A DNA stretch of 64,000 bases from Nocardia tengchongensis (GCF_018362975.1 NZ_CP074371.1:1302001-1366000), one strand, 5' to 3'; shown: positions 49,094 to 63,294, counted from the stretch's first letter. The notes: generated by a model not told the origin, from the sequence alone. Translations and numbers: made by a program.

Positions 49094-50686
49094 ATGAGCA
49101 CCCAACCGAACGCACGTTCCGGAACCCCTACGACCGACCTGCGCGCTGCGCCCGTGACCACCCACGCCGCGCCCACCGCCGCACCGAAGGCCCGGCCCCG
49201 GGATTGGGCCGGGCTCGCCGTACTGGCCCTCGCGCTGCTGCTCATCGCCGTCGACGCCACCGTGCTCGACCTGGCGGTGCCCTCGATCACCGCGGACCTC
49301 GCGCCCACCACCCCGCAGCTGCTCTGGATCATCGACGTCTACTCGTTCGTCCTCGCGGGCCTGCTGGTCACCATGGGCACCCTCGGCGACCGCATCGGCC
49401 GCCGCCGCCTGCTGCTCATCGGCGCGGCCGGCTTCGCTCTCGCCTCGGCCCTCGCGGCCTGGGCGATCAGCCCCGAAATGCTCATCGCCGCACGCGTGCT
49501 GCAGGGTGTCGCCGGTGCGACCCTGATGCCCGCCACCCTGGGCCTGATCCGATCCATGTTCGCCGACGCCCGCCAGCGCACCCTGGCCATCTCGGTCTGG
49601 GGCGCGATGGCCGCCTCCGGCGCCGCCTTCGGGCCGCTGCTGGGCGGCTGGATGCTCGAGCACTTCTGGTGGGGTGCGGTGTTCCTGGTGAACCTGCCGG
49701 TGATGGCGCTGCTGCTGGTCCTGGCACCGATCCTGGTACCGGAGTCGCGCGACCCGAATCCGGGCCGTTTCGACCTGGTCAGCGCGGGACTGTCGATGTT
49801 GGCGCTGATCCCGGTGGTGTACGCGGTCAAGGAGTTCGCGGCCCACGGCCCGAGCTTGAACCTGCTGATCAGCGCCGGTGTCGGTGTGACCGCGGGCGTG
49901 TGGTTCGTGCGTCGTCAGCGCGGCCTGGCGGCCCCGCTCATCGACCTGGACCTGTTCCGGCTGCCGGCCTTCCGGGCCGCGGTGTTCACCAACCTGCTGT
50001 CGGTGTTCGCGCTGGCCGGTGTGCTGTTCTTCGGCTCGCAGTACCTGCAGCTGGTGCTGGGCAAGTCCCCGCTGCAGGCCGGTCTGCTGCTGATCCCGGG
50101 CACGGTCGGCTCCATGCTGGGCGCGCTCGCCGCGGCCTGGCTGGTCCGGTACTGGCGGCCGGCGACGGTGCTCGCGGGTTCGCTGGTGACGGTCGCGCTC
50201 GGCGCGGGCCTGTACTGGCTGCTCCCCACCGATCCCTCGGGTTCGGTGACCCCGTTCATCGTCGGCTTCCTGCTGATCGGTTTGGGTGAGGGTGTGGCGC
50301 TGACGGTGTCGGCCGACATGATCGTGAGCACCGCGCCGGAAGCCCGCGCGGGCAATGCCGCCGCCATCTCGGAAACCGCGATGGAGATGGGTATCGCCCT
50401 GGGTGTGGCGGTGCTGGGCAGTGCCGTGATGGCGGCCTTCCGCGGCGGCCTGGACCTGACCCACGTTCCGTCCGCCCAGGCGGACGCGGCCCGCGAGTCC
50501 CTGGGCGGGGCGATCGAAACCGCCCGGGCGCTCCCGGAACCCGCGGCCGGTGAGCTGGTGAGCTCGGCGCATTCCGCCTTCGTCACCGGCATCCACCTGG
50601 CGGCCACCTCGACGGCGGTGCTGCTGCTGTTGACCGCGTTCGTCGCCTACCGCGCGGCCACCCGGAAAATGTCCGCGACGGTGTGA
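49094..50686 (+). CDS. MFS transporter, DHA2 (14-helix) drug:H+ antiporter type
   Basis: 530 aa from ATG 49094 with AGGAAGA upstream. About fourteen transmembrane helices. Motif A is GTLGDRIGRRRLLLIG, motif D1 is LDLAVPSITADLAPT with the membrane Asp in LLIAVDATVLDL, and motif C is WGAMAASGAAFGPLLGGWML. These place it with EmrB/QacA-like exporters. It is divergent from a TetR gene and shares its operators. The transported compound is unknown. Confidence 0.93.
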   Translation: MSTQPNARSGTPTTDLRAAPVTTHAAPTAAPKARPRDWAGLAVLALALLLIAVDATVLDLAVPSITADLAPTTPQLLWIIDVYSFVLAGLLVTMGTLGDRIGRRRLLLIGAAGFALASALAAWAISPEMLIAARVLQGVAGATLMPATLGLIRSMFADARQRTLAISVWGAMAASGAAFGPLLGGWMLEHFWWGAVFLVNLPVMALLLVLAPILVPESRDPNPGRFDLVSAGLSMLALIPVVYAVKEFAAHGPSLNLLISAGVGVTAGVWFVRRQRGLAAPLIDLDLFRLPAFRAAVFTNLLSVFALAGVLFFGSQYLQLVLGKSPLQAGLLLIPGTVGSMLGALAAAWLVRYWRPATVLAGSLVTVALGAGLYWLLPTDPSGSVTPFIVGFLLIGLGEGVALTVSADMIVSTAPEARAGNAAAISETAMEMGIALGVAVLGSAVMAAFRGGLDLTHVPSAQADAARESLGGAIETARALPEPAAGELVSSAHSAFVTGIHLAATSTAVLLLLTAFVAYRAATRKMSATV

Positions 50687-50697
50687 TCGAAAATGGC

Positions 50698-50744
50698 TGT
50701 GGCCCGGGTGTTTCCGTGTTCAACGTGAAACATCCCGGGCCACA
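50698..50744. terminator. Terminator with a parS-like sequence in its loop
   Basis: TGTGGCCCGGG (50698-50708) pairs perfectly with 50734-50744. It lies between the convergent MFS and DUF4407 genes. Confidence 0.7.
50717..50732. other. parS-like site inside the terminator loop
   Basis: TGTTCAACGTGAAACA has one mismatch (position 6) from the parS consensus and occupies the loop of the 50698-50744 hairpin. It is about 46 kb from parAB. Confidence 0.65.
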
Positions 50745-50762
50745 GCCGCGTTCCGGCGCCTA

Positions 50763-52621
50763 CTACTGGCCCTTGCCCGGTGGCAGTTCCCGCTGGGCGC
50801 GGTAGTCGAGTTCGGGGTTGCGGCGGCCCGCCAGCGCGTCCTGCTGCGGGGCCGCGGGGAGCGGGTAACCCGGATCCACCACGTGCCCCTGGGGGAGCGG
50901 GGCGTAGCCCGGATACGCGGCATACGGCTGGTCCACCACGGTGGATGCCACCCGCTGCGCGTAGACCTGCTGCGGCGCGCCCTGCGGCAGGTATCCGTAC
51001 TGCTGCGGCTGCGCGTACATCTGCTGCTGATGCTGCTGCGGCTGCGCGGAATCCTCGGAGTCCACCGTCACCTTGCGGGTCCGGCGCAGCGTGAAGGTGA
51101 TCTCCTCCGCCTCCTCGAAGGCCTGGCGCACCGTGCGCAGCGGATGCGTCGCGGTGTCGATGGCATTAGCCACGAACGACGGCACCAGCGGCCGGATCCA
51201 GCGGGCCGCGGTATCGGTGAACGGCACGGTGCCGATGATCGGCAGCTCCAATCCGCGCCCTTGGGGGCGGGCTGCGCCACCGGCACGGCCGGTGCGAGCG
51301 CCCCGCCGGGCGGGACGGGTGCCAATGCACCCGAGGTGAGCTGGGCGGGCAGGTTCGGCGACTGTGTCACGATCCCCTCCTGGGACACGGTGCTGTCCTT
51401 TCGATCCCCGGCCGCGGTCCCGGCCGGGAGTTCCAGTCTGGTGGCGGAGTCGAATTCGGCCACGGCCCGCTGGGCGGGCTCGGTGATGCCGATCTCGAAA
51501 TTGCCGATGGCGGCGATGATGCGGGTGCGCTGCCGTTCCCGGTCGATGGCGGTGTCGGCGTGCGCGGCCAGCCGCGCGGCGGTGAGTTGTTGCTCCGCGC
51601 GCAGGTTTTCGGTCTCCACCCGCACCTCGGCCTGTTTGACGGCGATGGCGGTGGCGGCGGCCTGGTCGATGCGATCGGTGGCGGTGCTGGTCGCGACGGT
51701 GCGGTCGAACGCGGTCTCCCCGCGCCACCAGCGCAGCAGCAGCGGCAGCAGGGCCAGCGTGATCATGAGCAGGGCGGTCGCGAGCCGCAGCACGAAGGCC
51801 CCGAAATGCCCTGTGGTGTAGTCGTTCACGGCCACCCAGCGGGCCCCGAGTCCGCGGTCGCCGTCGGTGTAGGCGGCCTTGCGGGCGTCGGCGAGGGCCT
51901 GGTCCTTCTCGGTGACCTTGGCGTCGAGCCCGTCCACCTTCGCCTGCGCCGCCTTGAGCTGGGCGCGGGCGTCGTCGAGCATCTGGGCGGCGGTGCGTTC
52001 CTCGGGACCGCGTCCGGGCACGCCGGTCTTGGGGACGCCGTCGCAGTCCTGGGCCGGGTTGATCTCGCAGCGCGCGATCTTCAGCGCGGTCGTGACGTCG
52101 TTCCCGGCCTTGGTGATCTGCTGGTCCAGGGTGGTGCGCGCGGCCGTCGCCTGCTCCAGGTCGGTGCGGGCGGTGACCACGGCGGGCGCGGATTCGACTG
52201 CGTGCTGGGCGTTCTCGTCGAGCAGCCGGTGCACGGTGCCGGAGAACAAGAGGGTGCAGGCCAGTTCGGCGACCACTACTCCGGCGAGCACGGCGACGGC
52301 GATGCGCCCGGAGAATTCGGCCACCGCCCGCCGGTTCTCCCGGCGGTCCGGGGTGGCGGCGGTGGCCAGTGCCCGGGACAGCGCGGCGACCAGCAGGGTC
52401 GCGATCAGTGCGATCGCCACGACGCCGAGGGCGGGCCAGCCGGCGGCCCCGGTGGCGGCGGCGGTGACGGCCCCCGCGGTGGCCGCGAACAGCGCCACCA
52501 CCGCGCCCGTGACGGTGTACCCCGCGCGTTCGGGACCGGTGGTGAGCTGCGGTTGTGCGCCGCCCAGCCAGACCAGCAATGCGCCGAGGCCGGTCGACCT
52601 GTGGACGTGGGGATCGGTCAT
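50763..52621 (-). pseudogene. DUF4407 membrane protein with an apparent frameshift
   Basis: From GTG or ATG at 52621 (MTDPHVHRSTGLGALLVWLGG): four transmembrane helices, two near residues 35-75, one near 105 and one near 250. They flank a periplasmic helical region with two Cys (IARCEINPAQDCDGVPKTG) and a coiled-coil KAAQAKVDGLDAKVTEKDQA. This matches DUF4407. The frame breaks near 51257-51267. The shifted frame continues RGLELPIIGTVPFTDTAARW and a Gln/Tyr/Pro-rich tail to the stop at 50763. Adding one base restores 619 aa. Function is unknown. Confidence 0.78.
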
Positions 52622-53065
52622 GGGAGCTCACATCCTCTACGTCCCAGGTGATTCGGCATAGCGAAACTGTCGCTGATTCGTTGTCTCAGCGTGACAGGAG
52701 TCCGGCGGTTCCACCGACCGCGGCGGCTGTGATGTGGCCAGGCTCACATCACCCTGTTTTCGGTGGATTCGGTGGTGTTGATCACCTGCGGGCAGTCTCG
52801 GATATCGCTGAAAACCCAGCAGGAAGACGGTCTTACGGTTTGCTGCGTGTGTGCTGAACCCCACATTCAGGAAAAATTCCGTACGGTCCGCACGTTACGA
52901 GTCCATGTCTCCCGGGCGGTCGCCGGAGCGACGGAAGTTGTCCGGAAAGTTAGCCGCCTAACGCCCGGTTTGCCGGATCCGCTTGTGGGGAAACCTGATT
53001 CATTGCAGGTGGGAGGCAGTCTGGAGCTGCGCTGGACGGTCCGGCCGTCGACCTCGCGCGGGTGC

Positions 53066-53091
53066 GTCACAGTGGTGAACTCAACTGAAAC
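53066..53091 (+). promoter_or_regulatory. Possible GlnR-type nitrogen-control box
   Basis: GTCAC, six bases, GAACT, five bases, GAAAC resembles the actinobacterial GlnR pattern gTnAC-N6-GaAAC. It lies about 20 bp upstream of the possible -10 TACACT. Control of glutamate synthase by GlnR is known in Streptomyces and mycobacteria, but this match is imperfect. Confidence 0.3.
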
Positions 53092-53149
53092 GAACCTGCA
53101 CCCCTGCTTTACACTGGAGATCGCGCGTGTGTTGGAGGACCGGATGTAG

Positions 53150-53370
53150 AAGCCCAGCTAGAAGCTGGAATTAGCCAAACCTAAGTTGGTTGGGCTCCAG
53201 TCCTGACTTATCGTTTGCTCTTACGCCGAACTACACAATTCGGCATATCTCCCCATACGGACAGAGGCCCGATCGGTGCTGAGCCTAGCGGGCGAGAACG
53301 GCACGGTGTGTAGCGAACGCGTAAGAGTCCCGTTACCACCGAGCACCCGACTAGGTAATCGAAGCGGGTG
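53150..53370 (+). ncRNA. Predicted rod-shaped structured RNA upstream of gltB
   Basis: Nested complementary segments occur in order: 53180-53189 plus 53194-53197 with 53341-53344 plus 53347-53355; 53218-53226 (CTCTTACGC) with 53319-53327; and 53231-53237 (CTACACA) with 53307-53313. A side hairpin CCAGCT-AGA-AGCTGG is at 53154-53168. The overall shape, a long helix broken by internal loops, recalls 6S or Ms1 RNAs, but a cis-acting gltB leader is equally possible. Identity is not established. Confidence 0.45.
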
Positions 53371-53461
53371 GACAACTGCAAAGTTGACTGCACGGAGTGA
53401 CCATCAGCGCCGCTGGTCTCCGAAACGTCCGGACGCAGTCCAGACCGGAGGCGTTCGACGA

Positions 53462-53490
53462 AGGCCGCATTCTTCGAAGGCCTGTTTTTT
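53462..53490 (+). terminator. Terminator or attenuator just upstream of gltB
   Basis: AGGCC (53462-53466) pairs with GGCCT (53479-53483), followed by G and six T (53485-53490), 14 bp before the gltB ATG. The stem is short, so its efficiency could be conditional. Confidence 0.45.
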
Positions 53491-53504
53491 GTGAAGGCAG
53501 AGGC

Positions 53505-58154
<4,650 letters not shown>

Positions 58155-58225
58155 CCTCACCTTTGCGGTGCAACGCAGCACCATCGTTGTTCCGTGCGCG
58201 CAGCGCATTAGTCAGGAGTTCGTAA

Positions 58226-59695
58226 ATGGGTGACGCACAAGGCTTCCTGAAGCACACTTCCCGGGAACTGCCCAAGCGCCGTCCGGTTCCGCTGCGACTG
58301 CTGGACTGGAAAGAGGTCTACGAGGAGAAGTTCTCCCACGAGACCCTGCAGAAGCAGGCCAGCCGCTGCATGGACTGCGGTATCCCGTTCTGCCACAACG
58401 GCTGTCCGCTGGGGAACCTGATCCCCGAGTGGAACGACCTGGTGTACCGGGGCGCGTGGAAGGAGTCGTTCGATCGGCTGCACGCGACCAACAACTTCCC
58501 GGAGTTCACCGGCCGCCTGTGCCCGGCTCCGTGTGAGGCGTCCTGCGTCCTGGGCATCAACCAGGACCCGGTGACCATCAAGCAGGTCGAGGTCGAGATC
58601 ATCGAGAACGGTTTCGACGAGGGCTGGGTCACCCCGGTCTACCCGACCCGTCTCACCGGCAAGCGCATCGCGGTCGTCGGTTCCGGCCCCGCGGGCCTGG
58701 CCGCCGCCCAGCAGCTGACCCGGGCCGGCCACACCGTGACCGTGTTCGAGCGCGACGACCGCATCGGCGGCCTGATGCGCTACGGCATCCCGGAATTCAA
58801 GATGGAGAAGCGCTTCATCGACCGCCGCGTGGCGCAGATGGAGGCCGAGGGCACCATCTTCAAGGCCGGCGTGAACGTGGGCGTGGACATCACCGCCGAG
58901 CAGCTGCGCGAGCAGTTCGACGCGGTGGTGCTGGCCGGTGGCGCGACCATCGCGCGTGACCTGCCGATCCCGGGTCGCGACTTCGACGGCATCCACCAGG
59001 CCATGGAGTTCCTGCCGCTGGCCAACCGCGTGCAGCTGGGTGACCAGATCACCGACGAGGACGGCCTGCCGCGCATCAACGCGCGCGGCAAGAAGGTCGT
59101 CATCATCGGTGGCGGTGACACCGGCGCGGACTGCCTGGGCACCTCGCACCGTCAGGGTGCGGAGTCGATCCACCAGTTCGAGATCATGCCGCGTCCGCCG
59201 GAGGAGCGCGCCACGTCGACCCCGTGGCCGACCTACCCGCTGATGTACCGCGTCTCCTCGGCACACGAGGAGGGCGGCGAGCGCGTGTTCTCCGTCAACA
59301 CCGAGCGTTTCGTCGGTGCGGACGGCAAGGTCACCGGGCTGCAGGCGCACGAGGTGTCGATGGTCAACGGCCGCTTCGAGAAGGTCGAGGGCACCGACTT
59401 CACCATGGAGGCGGACCTGGTCCTGCTGGCCATGGGCTTCGTCGGCCCGCAGAAGAACGGTCTGCTCGAGGGTCTGGGCGTGGGCTACGACCAGCGTGGC
59501 AACGTGATGCGCGACAAGGATTGGGCCACCACGGTTCCCGGCGTCTTCGTCGCCGGTGACATGGGCCGCGGTCAGTCGCTGATCGTGTGGGCAATCGCGG
59601 AGGGCCGCGCGGCCGCCGCCGCGGTGGACAAGTACCTGGAGGGTGAGACGGCGCTGCCGTCCCCGATCACCCCGACCATGGTCGCCCAGCGCTGA
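58226..59695 (+). CDS. gltD: Glutamate synthase (NADPH) small subunit
   Basis: 489 aa with CAGGAG upstream. The N-terminal cysteine clusters CMDCGIPFCHNGCP and CPAPCEASCVLG bind 4Fe-4S centres. VVGSGPAGLAAAQQL is the FAD Rossmann motif, and IIGGGDTGADCLG is the NADPH-binding motif. The ending DMGRGQSLIVWAIAEGR is typical. It passes electrons from NADPH to GltB. It lies 71 bp downstream of gltB and is followed by a strong terminator. Confidence 0.98.
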   Translation: MGDAQGFLKHTSRELPKRRPVPLRLLDWKEVYEEKFSHETLQKQASRCMDCGIPFCHNGCPLGNLIPEWNDLVYRGAWKESFDRLHATNNFPEFTGRLCPAPCEASCVLGINQDPVTIKQVEVEIIENGFDEGWVTPVYPTRLTGKRIAVVGSGPAGLAAAQQLTRAGHTVTVFERDDRIGGLMRYGIPEFKMEKRFIDRRVAQMEAEGTIFKAGVNVGVDITAEQLREQFDAVVLAGGATIARDLPIPGRDFDGIHQAMEFLPLANRVQLGDQITDEDGLPRINARGKKVVIIGGGDTGADCLGTSHRQGAESIHQFEIMPRPPEERATSTPWPTYPLMYRVSSAHEEGGERVFSVNTERFVGADGKVTGLQAHEVSMVNGRFEKVEGTDFTMEADLVLLAMGFVGPQKNGLLEGLGVGYDQRGNVMRDKDWATTVPGVFVAGDMGRGQSLIVWAIAEGRAAAAAVDKYLEGETALPSPITPTMVAQR

Positions 59696-59720
59696 TCCGG
59701 CGCCGCCGAGAAAGCTGAAA

Positions 59721-59755
59721 AGCACCCCCGGACTTCGGTCCGGGGGTGCTTTTTT
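59721..59755 (+). terminator. gltBD terminator
   Basis: A perfect 13-bp stem, 59721-59733 with 59738-59750, has a TTCG tetraloop and is followed by five more T. Confidence 0.92.
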
Positions 59756-59946
59756 CATATCAAAAACGTATGTGAAATGTTTACTAGTCAGTAGCTTGGA
59801 GTAGTTTTCGCAAACTCTGGACAGGGGACCAGTTACACCTGTTTACTTACTCCCCGTGTGGAGTTCGCCACTACTCCGAGTCGTCCGCAGCGCTCGGTAA
59901 GTATGGATCGGTCCCGGAGGATCTCGGGACATCTTGGAGGAGAATA
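59756..59946 (+). promoter_or_regulatory. A/T-rich upstream region of the secreted-protein gene
   Basis: These 191 bp are distinctly richer in A/T than the surroundings and end in the very strong ribosome site GGAGGAG four bases from the ATG. A promoter for high expression is likely, but I could not fix its boxes. Confidence 0.5.
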
Positions 59947-60648
59947 ATGTTCCGTAATCGCCGCGCGGCCGCAATCGCGACCTCTACCGCAATGGTTTTC
60001 GCCGGTATGGGCGTCGCCGCCCTGGAGACCGGTGTCGCGTCCGCCGATGGCACCTGCGCTATCAGCTCGCACGCCGAGAAGAAGGATGCCAGCACCGTCG
60101 GCATCACCATGACCTACGACAAGAAGGTCAACCTCGACTCCATCGGCGTCGGCACCACCGCGACCTACACGGTCGTCATCGGCACCACCGGTATCGGTAA
60201 CCCGTACGTCAACACCATCACCGACTACCCGCCGGCCGGCTTCACCCCGATCAGCGCCAGCGTCACCGCGTACCACCTGGGCACCGGTCAGCGCACCGAG
60301 ACCGTCACCCCCGAGCCGAACGCCGGTGGCTTCAAGACCACCAGCACCGGCTGGTTCGTGAACTCCGGCAACCCGGTCACCTACACGGTCACCTACCGCG
60401 TGCCCACCAACCTCTCGGCTGGTCAGCAGATCACCTCGGGCGGCATCGGCGTCGCCGGCACCGTCGGCGTCAGCAACGAGCTGCCGAACCTGACCGCCTG
60501 CTTCACCGCGCGCGCCAACACCGTCGGTGAGTCCGCGCTGGGCAGCCTGAACAACAACGGCCTCGGCTCGGCCGACGGTCAGACCAGCTCGACCGGCTCG
60601 GTCAGCGACATCATCGCGGACGCCATCAAGAAGTACATGGGCAGCTGA
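59947..60648 (+). CDS. Secreted beta-sandwich-like protein of unknown function
   Basis: 233 aa. A Sec signal peptide (MFRNRRAAAIATSTAMVFAG, cleavage expected after VASA) precedes a Thr/Gly/Val-rich mature region with segments such as TYTVVIGTTGIGNPYVNTIT and TYTVTYRVPTNL, resembling Ig-like or DUF11-type beta sandwiches. Two Cys could form one disulfide. Codon choice is strongly biased to C-ending codons and the ribosome site is near-perfect, both suggesting high expression. Esterase and cutinase genes follow. No family is firmly recognised. Confidence 0.75.
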   Translation: MFRNRRAAAIATSTAMVFAGMGVAALETGVASADGTCAISSHAEKKDASTVGITMTYDKKVNLDSIGVGTTATYTVVIGTTGIGNPYVNTITDYPPAGFTPISASVTAYHLGTGQRTETVTPEPNAGGFKTTSTGWFVNSGNPVTYTVTYRVPTNLSAGQQITSGGIGVAGTVGVSNELPNLTACFTARANTVGESALGSLNNNGLGSADGQTSSTGSVSDIIADAIKKYMGS

Positions 60649-60689
60649 TCCCCGACCGGGCCGATTGATCGATAGGAACACCCGTACCG

Positions 60690-61702
60690 ATGCGCACGCG
60701 TAAGTCACCGGCACTCGCCGCGATTGCGGGCCTGGCGTTTTCGCTGGCCCTCTCGTTGTCGCCCATCGGTACGGCCACGGCCGACCCCGCGGATTCCGCT
60801 GGCTCGCACCTCGTTTCGATCGATCGGCCCGGACAGCGGCAGGAAGAGTTCAAGGTATATTCGGCCGCCATGGATCGGGAGATCACCCTTCAGGTCCTCA
60901 CGGCATTCGATAACAGCGTGCCGCGGCCGACGCTCTATCTGCTGAATGGCGCGGGTGGCGGCGAGGACGCGGCCACCTGGTATCGGCAGACCGATGTTGT
61001 CGGATTCTTCTCCGATAAGAACGTGAATGTGGTATCGCCGGTCGGCGGTAAATTCTCGTATTACACCGACTGGCAACAGGATGACCCGTCGCTCGGCCGT
61101 CAGAAATGGGAAACCTTCCTGACCTCCGAACTGCCGCCGATCATCGACAAGACGCTCAATACTTCCGGCGTGAACGCGATCGCGGGCGTCTCCATGTCCG
61201 CGACCTCCGCGCTGAACCTGGCGATCCTCGCGCCCGATCGCTATCGGGCGGTCGCCGCCTACAGCGGTTGCGCCTCCACCGCCGATGACAACAGCCGCAA
61301 GTACATTCAGCTGGTGCTGGACCGCGGCAACGCCGAAGCCCGCAACATGTGGGGTGCGCCCGGCGACCCGGACTGGACTCGGCACGACGCCGTGCTCAAT
61401 GCCGAGAAGCTGCGTGGCAAGGCACTGTTCATCTCCAGCTCCACCGGACTGCCCGGTCCGCTGGACACGCTGGACTCGCCGTCGATCGGCGGTCGCCCGG
61501 CGACGCTGGCCAACCAGATCATCCTGGGCGGCGTGATCGAGGCCGCGACCAACGGCTGCACGCATGCGCTCGCCGACAAGCTCGGCGCGCTCGGCATCCC
61601 GCGCAGATCGAATTCCGGCCCTCGGGAACGCATTCCTGGCGGTACTGGGAGGACGCGCTGCACCGCTCGTGGCCGATGCTCGAGGCCGCCCTGCAGGGCT
61701 GA
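60690..61702 (+). pseudogene. Secreted mycolyltransferase-like (antigen 85-type) esterase with an apparent frameshift
   Basis: A signal peptide (RKSPALAAIAGLAFSLALSL, ending TATA-DP) precedes an alpha/beta hydrolase of the esterase/Ag85 family: LYLLNGAGGGEDAATWYRQT, VVSPVGGKFSYYTDW, and the nucleophile motif IAGVSMSATSALNLAI. After LGALGIP the frame breaks near 61598-61604. The expected end, AQIEFRPSGTHSWRYWEDAL with the catalytic His, lies in another frame and stops at 61702. One added G restores 337 aa. If real, the shift removes the catalytic His. Family members attach mycolates to trehalose or arabinogalactan. Confidence 0.82.
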
Positions 61703-61973
61703 GCCCGCACCCGTTGCCGGATGCCGGTGCGCGGGTGAACTTTCGGCTGGAATCGGACTTCTTCGCGCACTCGCTTGGCGCTGCCGGAAAGCCCCCTTTA
61801 TGCTGGGCGGCGGTGTGTCGCCAATCTCGTTGACCAGTTTGTTTCGGCGAACTCATACGGGGCGGTTACGTGGGTTAACCCGGAGTGCACCGGACTGTCA
61901 TCCGGCGACCGCACCATGATCGGGAAAACGGGACGCGTGAGATGTCCCGGCACAAGCGTGAACTGGAGCAAGG

Positions 61974-62870
61974 GTGCGGTTGAAGAATATTGTCGCGGCT
62001 GCCGGGGCAGCGGCGAGCGTGCTCATGTCGGGAATCGTCCTGGGCAGCGGTCCCGTTTCAGCGGACCCGGGTTGCCCGAGTCTCTACACGGTGGCCGTCC
62101 CCGGCACCTGGGAGACCGGACACGACAAGGACCCCAAGCCCGGCATGCTGGCCGCGGTGACCAATGGGCTACCCGGCGAGGTCGACTACGTGACCTACGC
62201 GGCGACCGCTTTCCCGTGGGAGGGCGACATCTACGCCGCCTCCAAGAAGGAAGCCGTCGACAATGCCCGCGGCCTGGTGCAGGCCATGGCCTCGCGCTGC
62301 GCCGGCACCCGGATCGCCATCACCGGTTACAGCCAGGGCGCCGACGCCGCGGGTGACCTCGCGGCCGAGATCGGTTCCGGCCGTGGCGTGGTGCCGCCGG
62401 ACCGGGTCGCGGCCGTCGCCCTGATCTCCGATCCGCGGCGCTCGCCCACCGACGCGCAGATCGGCCCGGTCGCTCCCGGCGCCGGCGCGGGCGGGGCGCG
62501 TGCGGGCGGCTTCGGCTGGATCAGCGACAAGGTGCGCACCGTGTGCGCGCTGGGCGACCTGTACTGCTCCACCGAGGAGACCGACTTCGTCACCCGCTTC
62601 GCGGGCTTCCTCGCGCAGGCGACCAACCCGAACAACTTCAATCCGTGGCAGACCCAGCTCGAGTTCGGGTCCATCCTCAACGACCTGATGTCCCGCGGCG
62701 GTCTCCCGACCCTGCAGGCGCAGCTGGCCGAGGGCCCCGACAGCGAGTACGCCCACCAGCTCGAGCAGTTCTACCGCAGCGGCAAGCACACCAGCTACGG
62801 CAGCTACAGCGTCGGCGGCGGGCAGACCGCGCTGACCTGGATGCACAGCTGGATCGCGACCAACGCCTGA
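61974..62870 (+). CDS. Secreted cutinase-family esterase
   Basis: 298 aa from GTG 61974, preceded by GGAGCAAGG. A signal peptide (AAGAAASVLMSGIVLGSGPV, cleavage after VSA) leads to a cutinase fold: Cys-containing CPSLYTVAVPGTWETG, nucleophile GYSQGADAAGDLA, the Asp region VCALGDLYCS and a late His (GKHTSYGSYSVGGGQ). Mycobacterial relatives hydrolyse lipid or polyester bonds. An insertion rich in Gly/Ala near residue 170 (GPVAPGAGAGGARAGGFG) lengthens a loop. It is followed by a strong terminator. Confidence 0.92.
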   Translation: MRLKNIVAAAGAAASVLMSGIVLGSGPVSADPGCPSLYTVAVPGTWETGHDKDPKPGMLAAVTNGLPGEVDYVTYAATAFPWEGDIYAASKKEAVDNARGLVQAMASRCAGTRIAITGYSQGADAAGDLAAEIGSGRGVVPPDRVAAVALISDPRRSPTDAQIGPVAPGAGAGGARAGGFGWISDKVRTVCALGDLYCSTEETDFVTRFAGFLAQATNPNNFNPWQTQLEFGSILNDLMSRGGLPTLQAQLAEGPDSEYAHQLEQFYRSGKHTSYGSYSVGGGQTALTWMHSWIATNA

Positions 62871-62910
62871 GCCTCGGCCGAGAGGTCCTGCGCCGCAGCG
62901 TCACACCGCA

Positions 62911-62949
62911 CCGAAAAGGCCGCTCCCGCACCGGGAGCGGCCTTTTCGG
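62911..62949. terminator. Bidirectional terminator between the cutinase and the small exported protein
   Basis: A perfect 18-bp stem, 62911-62928 with 62932-62949, has a 3-nt loop. AAAA/TTTT lies inside the stem arms, so it serves both convergent genes. Confidence 0.88.
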
Positions 62950-62964
62950 CGTTCGAGGCGATTC

Positions 62965-63294
62965 CTAGCCGAAGGAGCCGGTGGGCGGCAGCACCGGCGC
63001 GGGGGCGGGGTTGTTGTTCCAGCCGTTGTCGCCGTTGCCGTTCCAGCCACCGTTGCCGTTCCAGCCGTTCCCGTCGCCGTCGCGATCGTGGTCGTGGCGG
63101 TCGCGATCCCGGTCGTGGTCCCGGTCCCCGTTGCCGTGATCGTCGATCTGCTGGGCGACGACGGGGGTCGAGGAGTCACCGGGGGTCGCGGCGTTCGCCG
63201 GGAGCGCGACGACGGCGAGCGGGATGGCGGCGAGGAAACCGGCCGCGGCCAGACGCAGGGCGAGACGACGGCGGGGCTTGTTGCTTGCGGACAT
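62965..63294 (-). CDS. Small exported Asp/His/Arg and Gly/Asn/Trp-rich protein
   Basis: 109 aa from ATG 63292-63294, with GAAAGG upstream. A twin-Arg-containing basic N-terminus and a hydrophobic helix (LALRLAAAGFLAAIPLAVVAL, cleavage after ANA) form a signal peptide. The mature part has a DRDHDRDRDRHDHDRDGD stretch, then about four Gly/Asn/Trp units (GWNGNG) and a Pro-rich end. The His/Asp density suggests metal binding, but this is inference. No family is recognised. Confidence 0.65.
   Translation of the reverse strand: MSASNKPRRRLALRLAAAGFLAAIPLAVVALPANAATPGDSSTPVVAQQIDDHGNGDRDHDRDRDRHDHDRDGDGNGWNGNGGWNGNGDNGWNNNPAPAPVLPPTGSFG

Larger units (their letters stand above)
52622..53504. promoter_or_regulatory. 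gltB upstream region with a structured RNA segment
   Basis: This 880-bp gap contains no convincing gene; a 128-codon frame at 52763-53149 lacks protein-like features. It holds a possible GlnR-type box (53066-53091), a TACACT that could be a -10 (53110-53115), a nested rod-like fold (53150-53370) and a terminator-like hairpin (53462-53490) just before gltB. Confidence 0.6.

Noticed and set aside
52763..53149. 128-codon plus-strand frame upstream of gltB
   Set aside because: No recognisable motif, mixed composition, no ribosome site, and it runs into the regulatory and structured RNA region.
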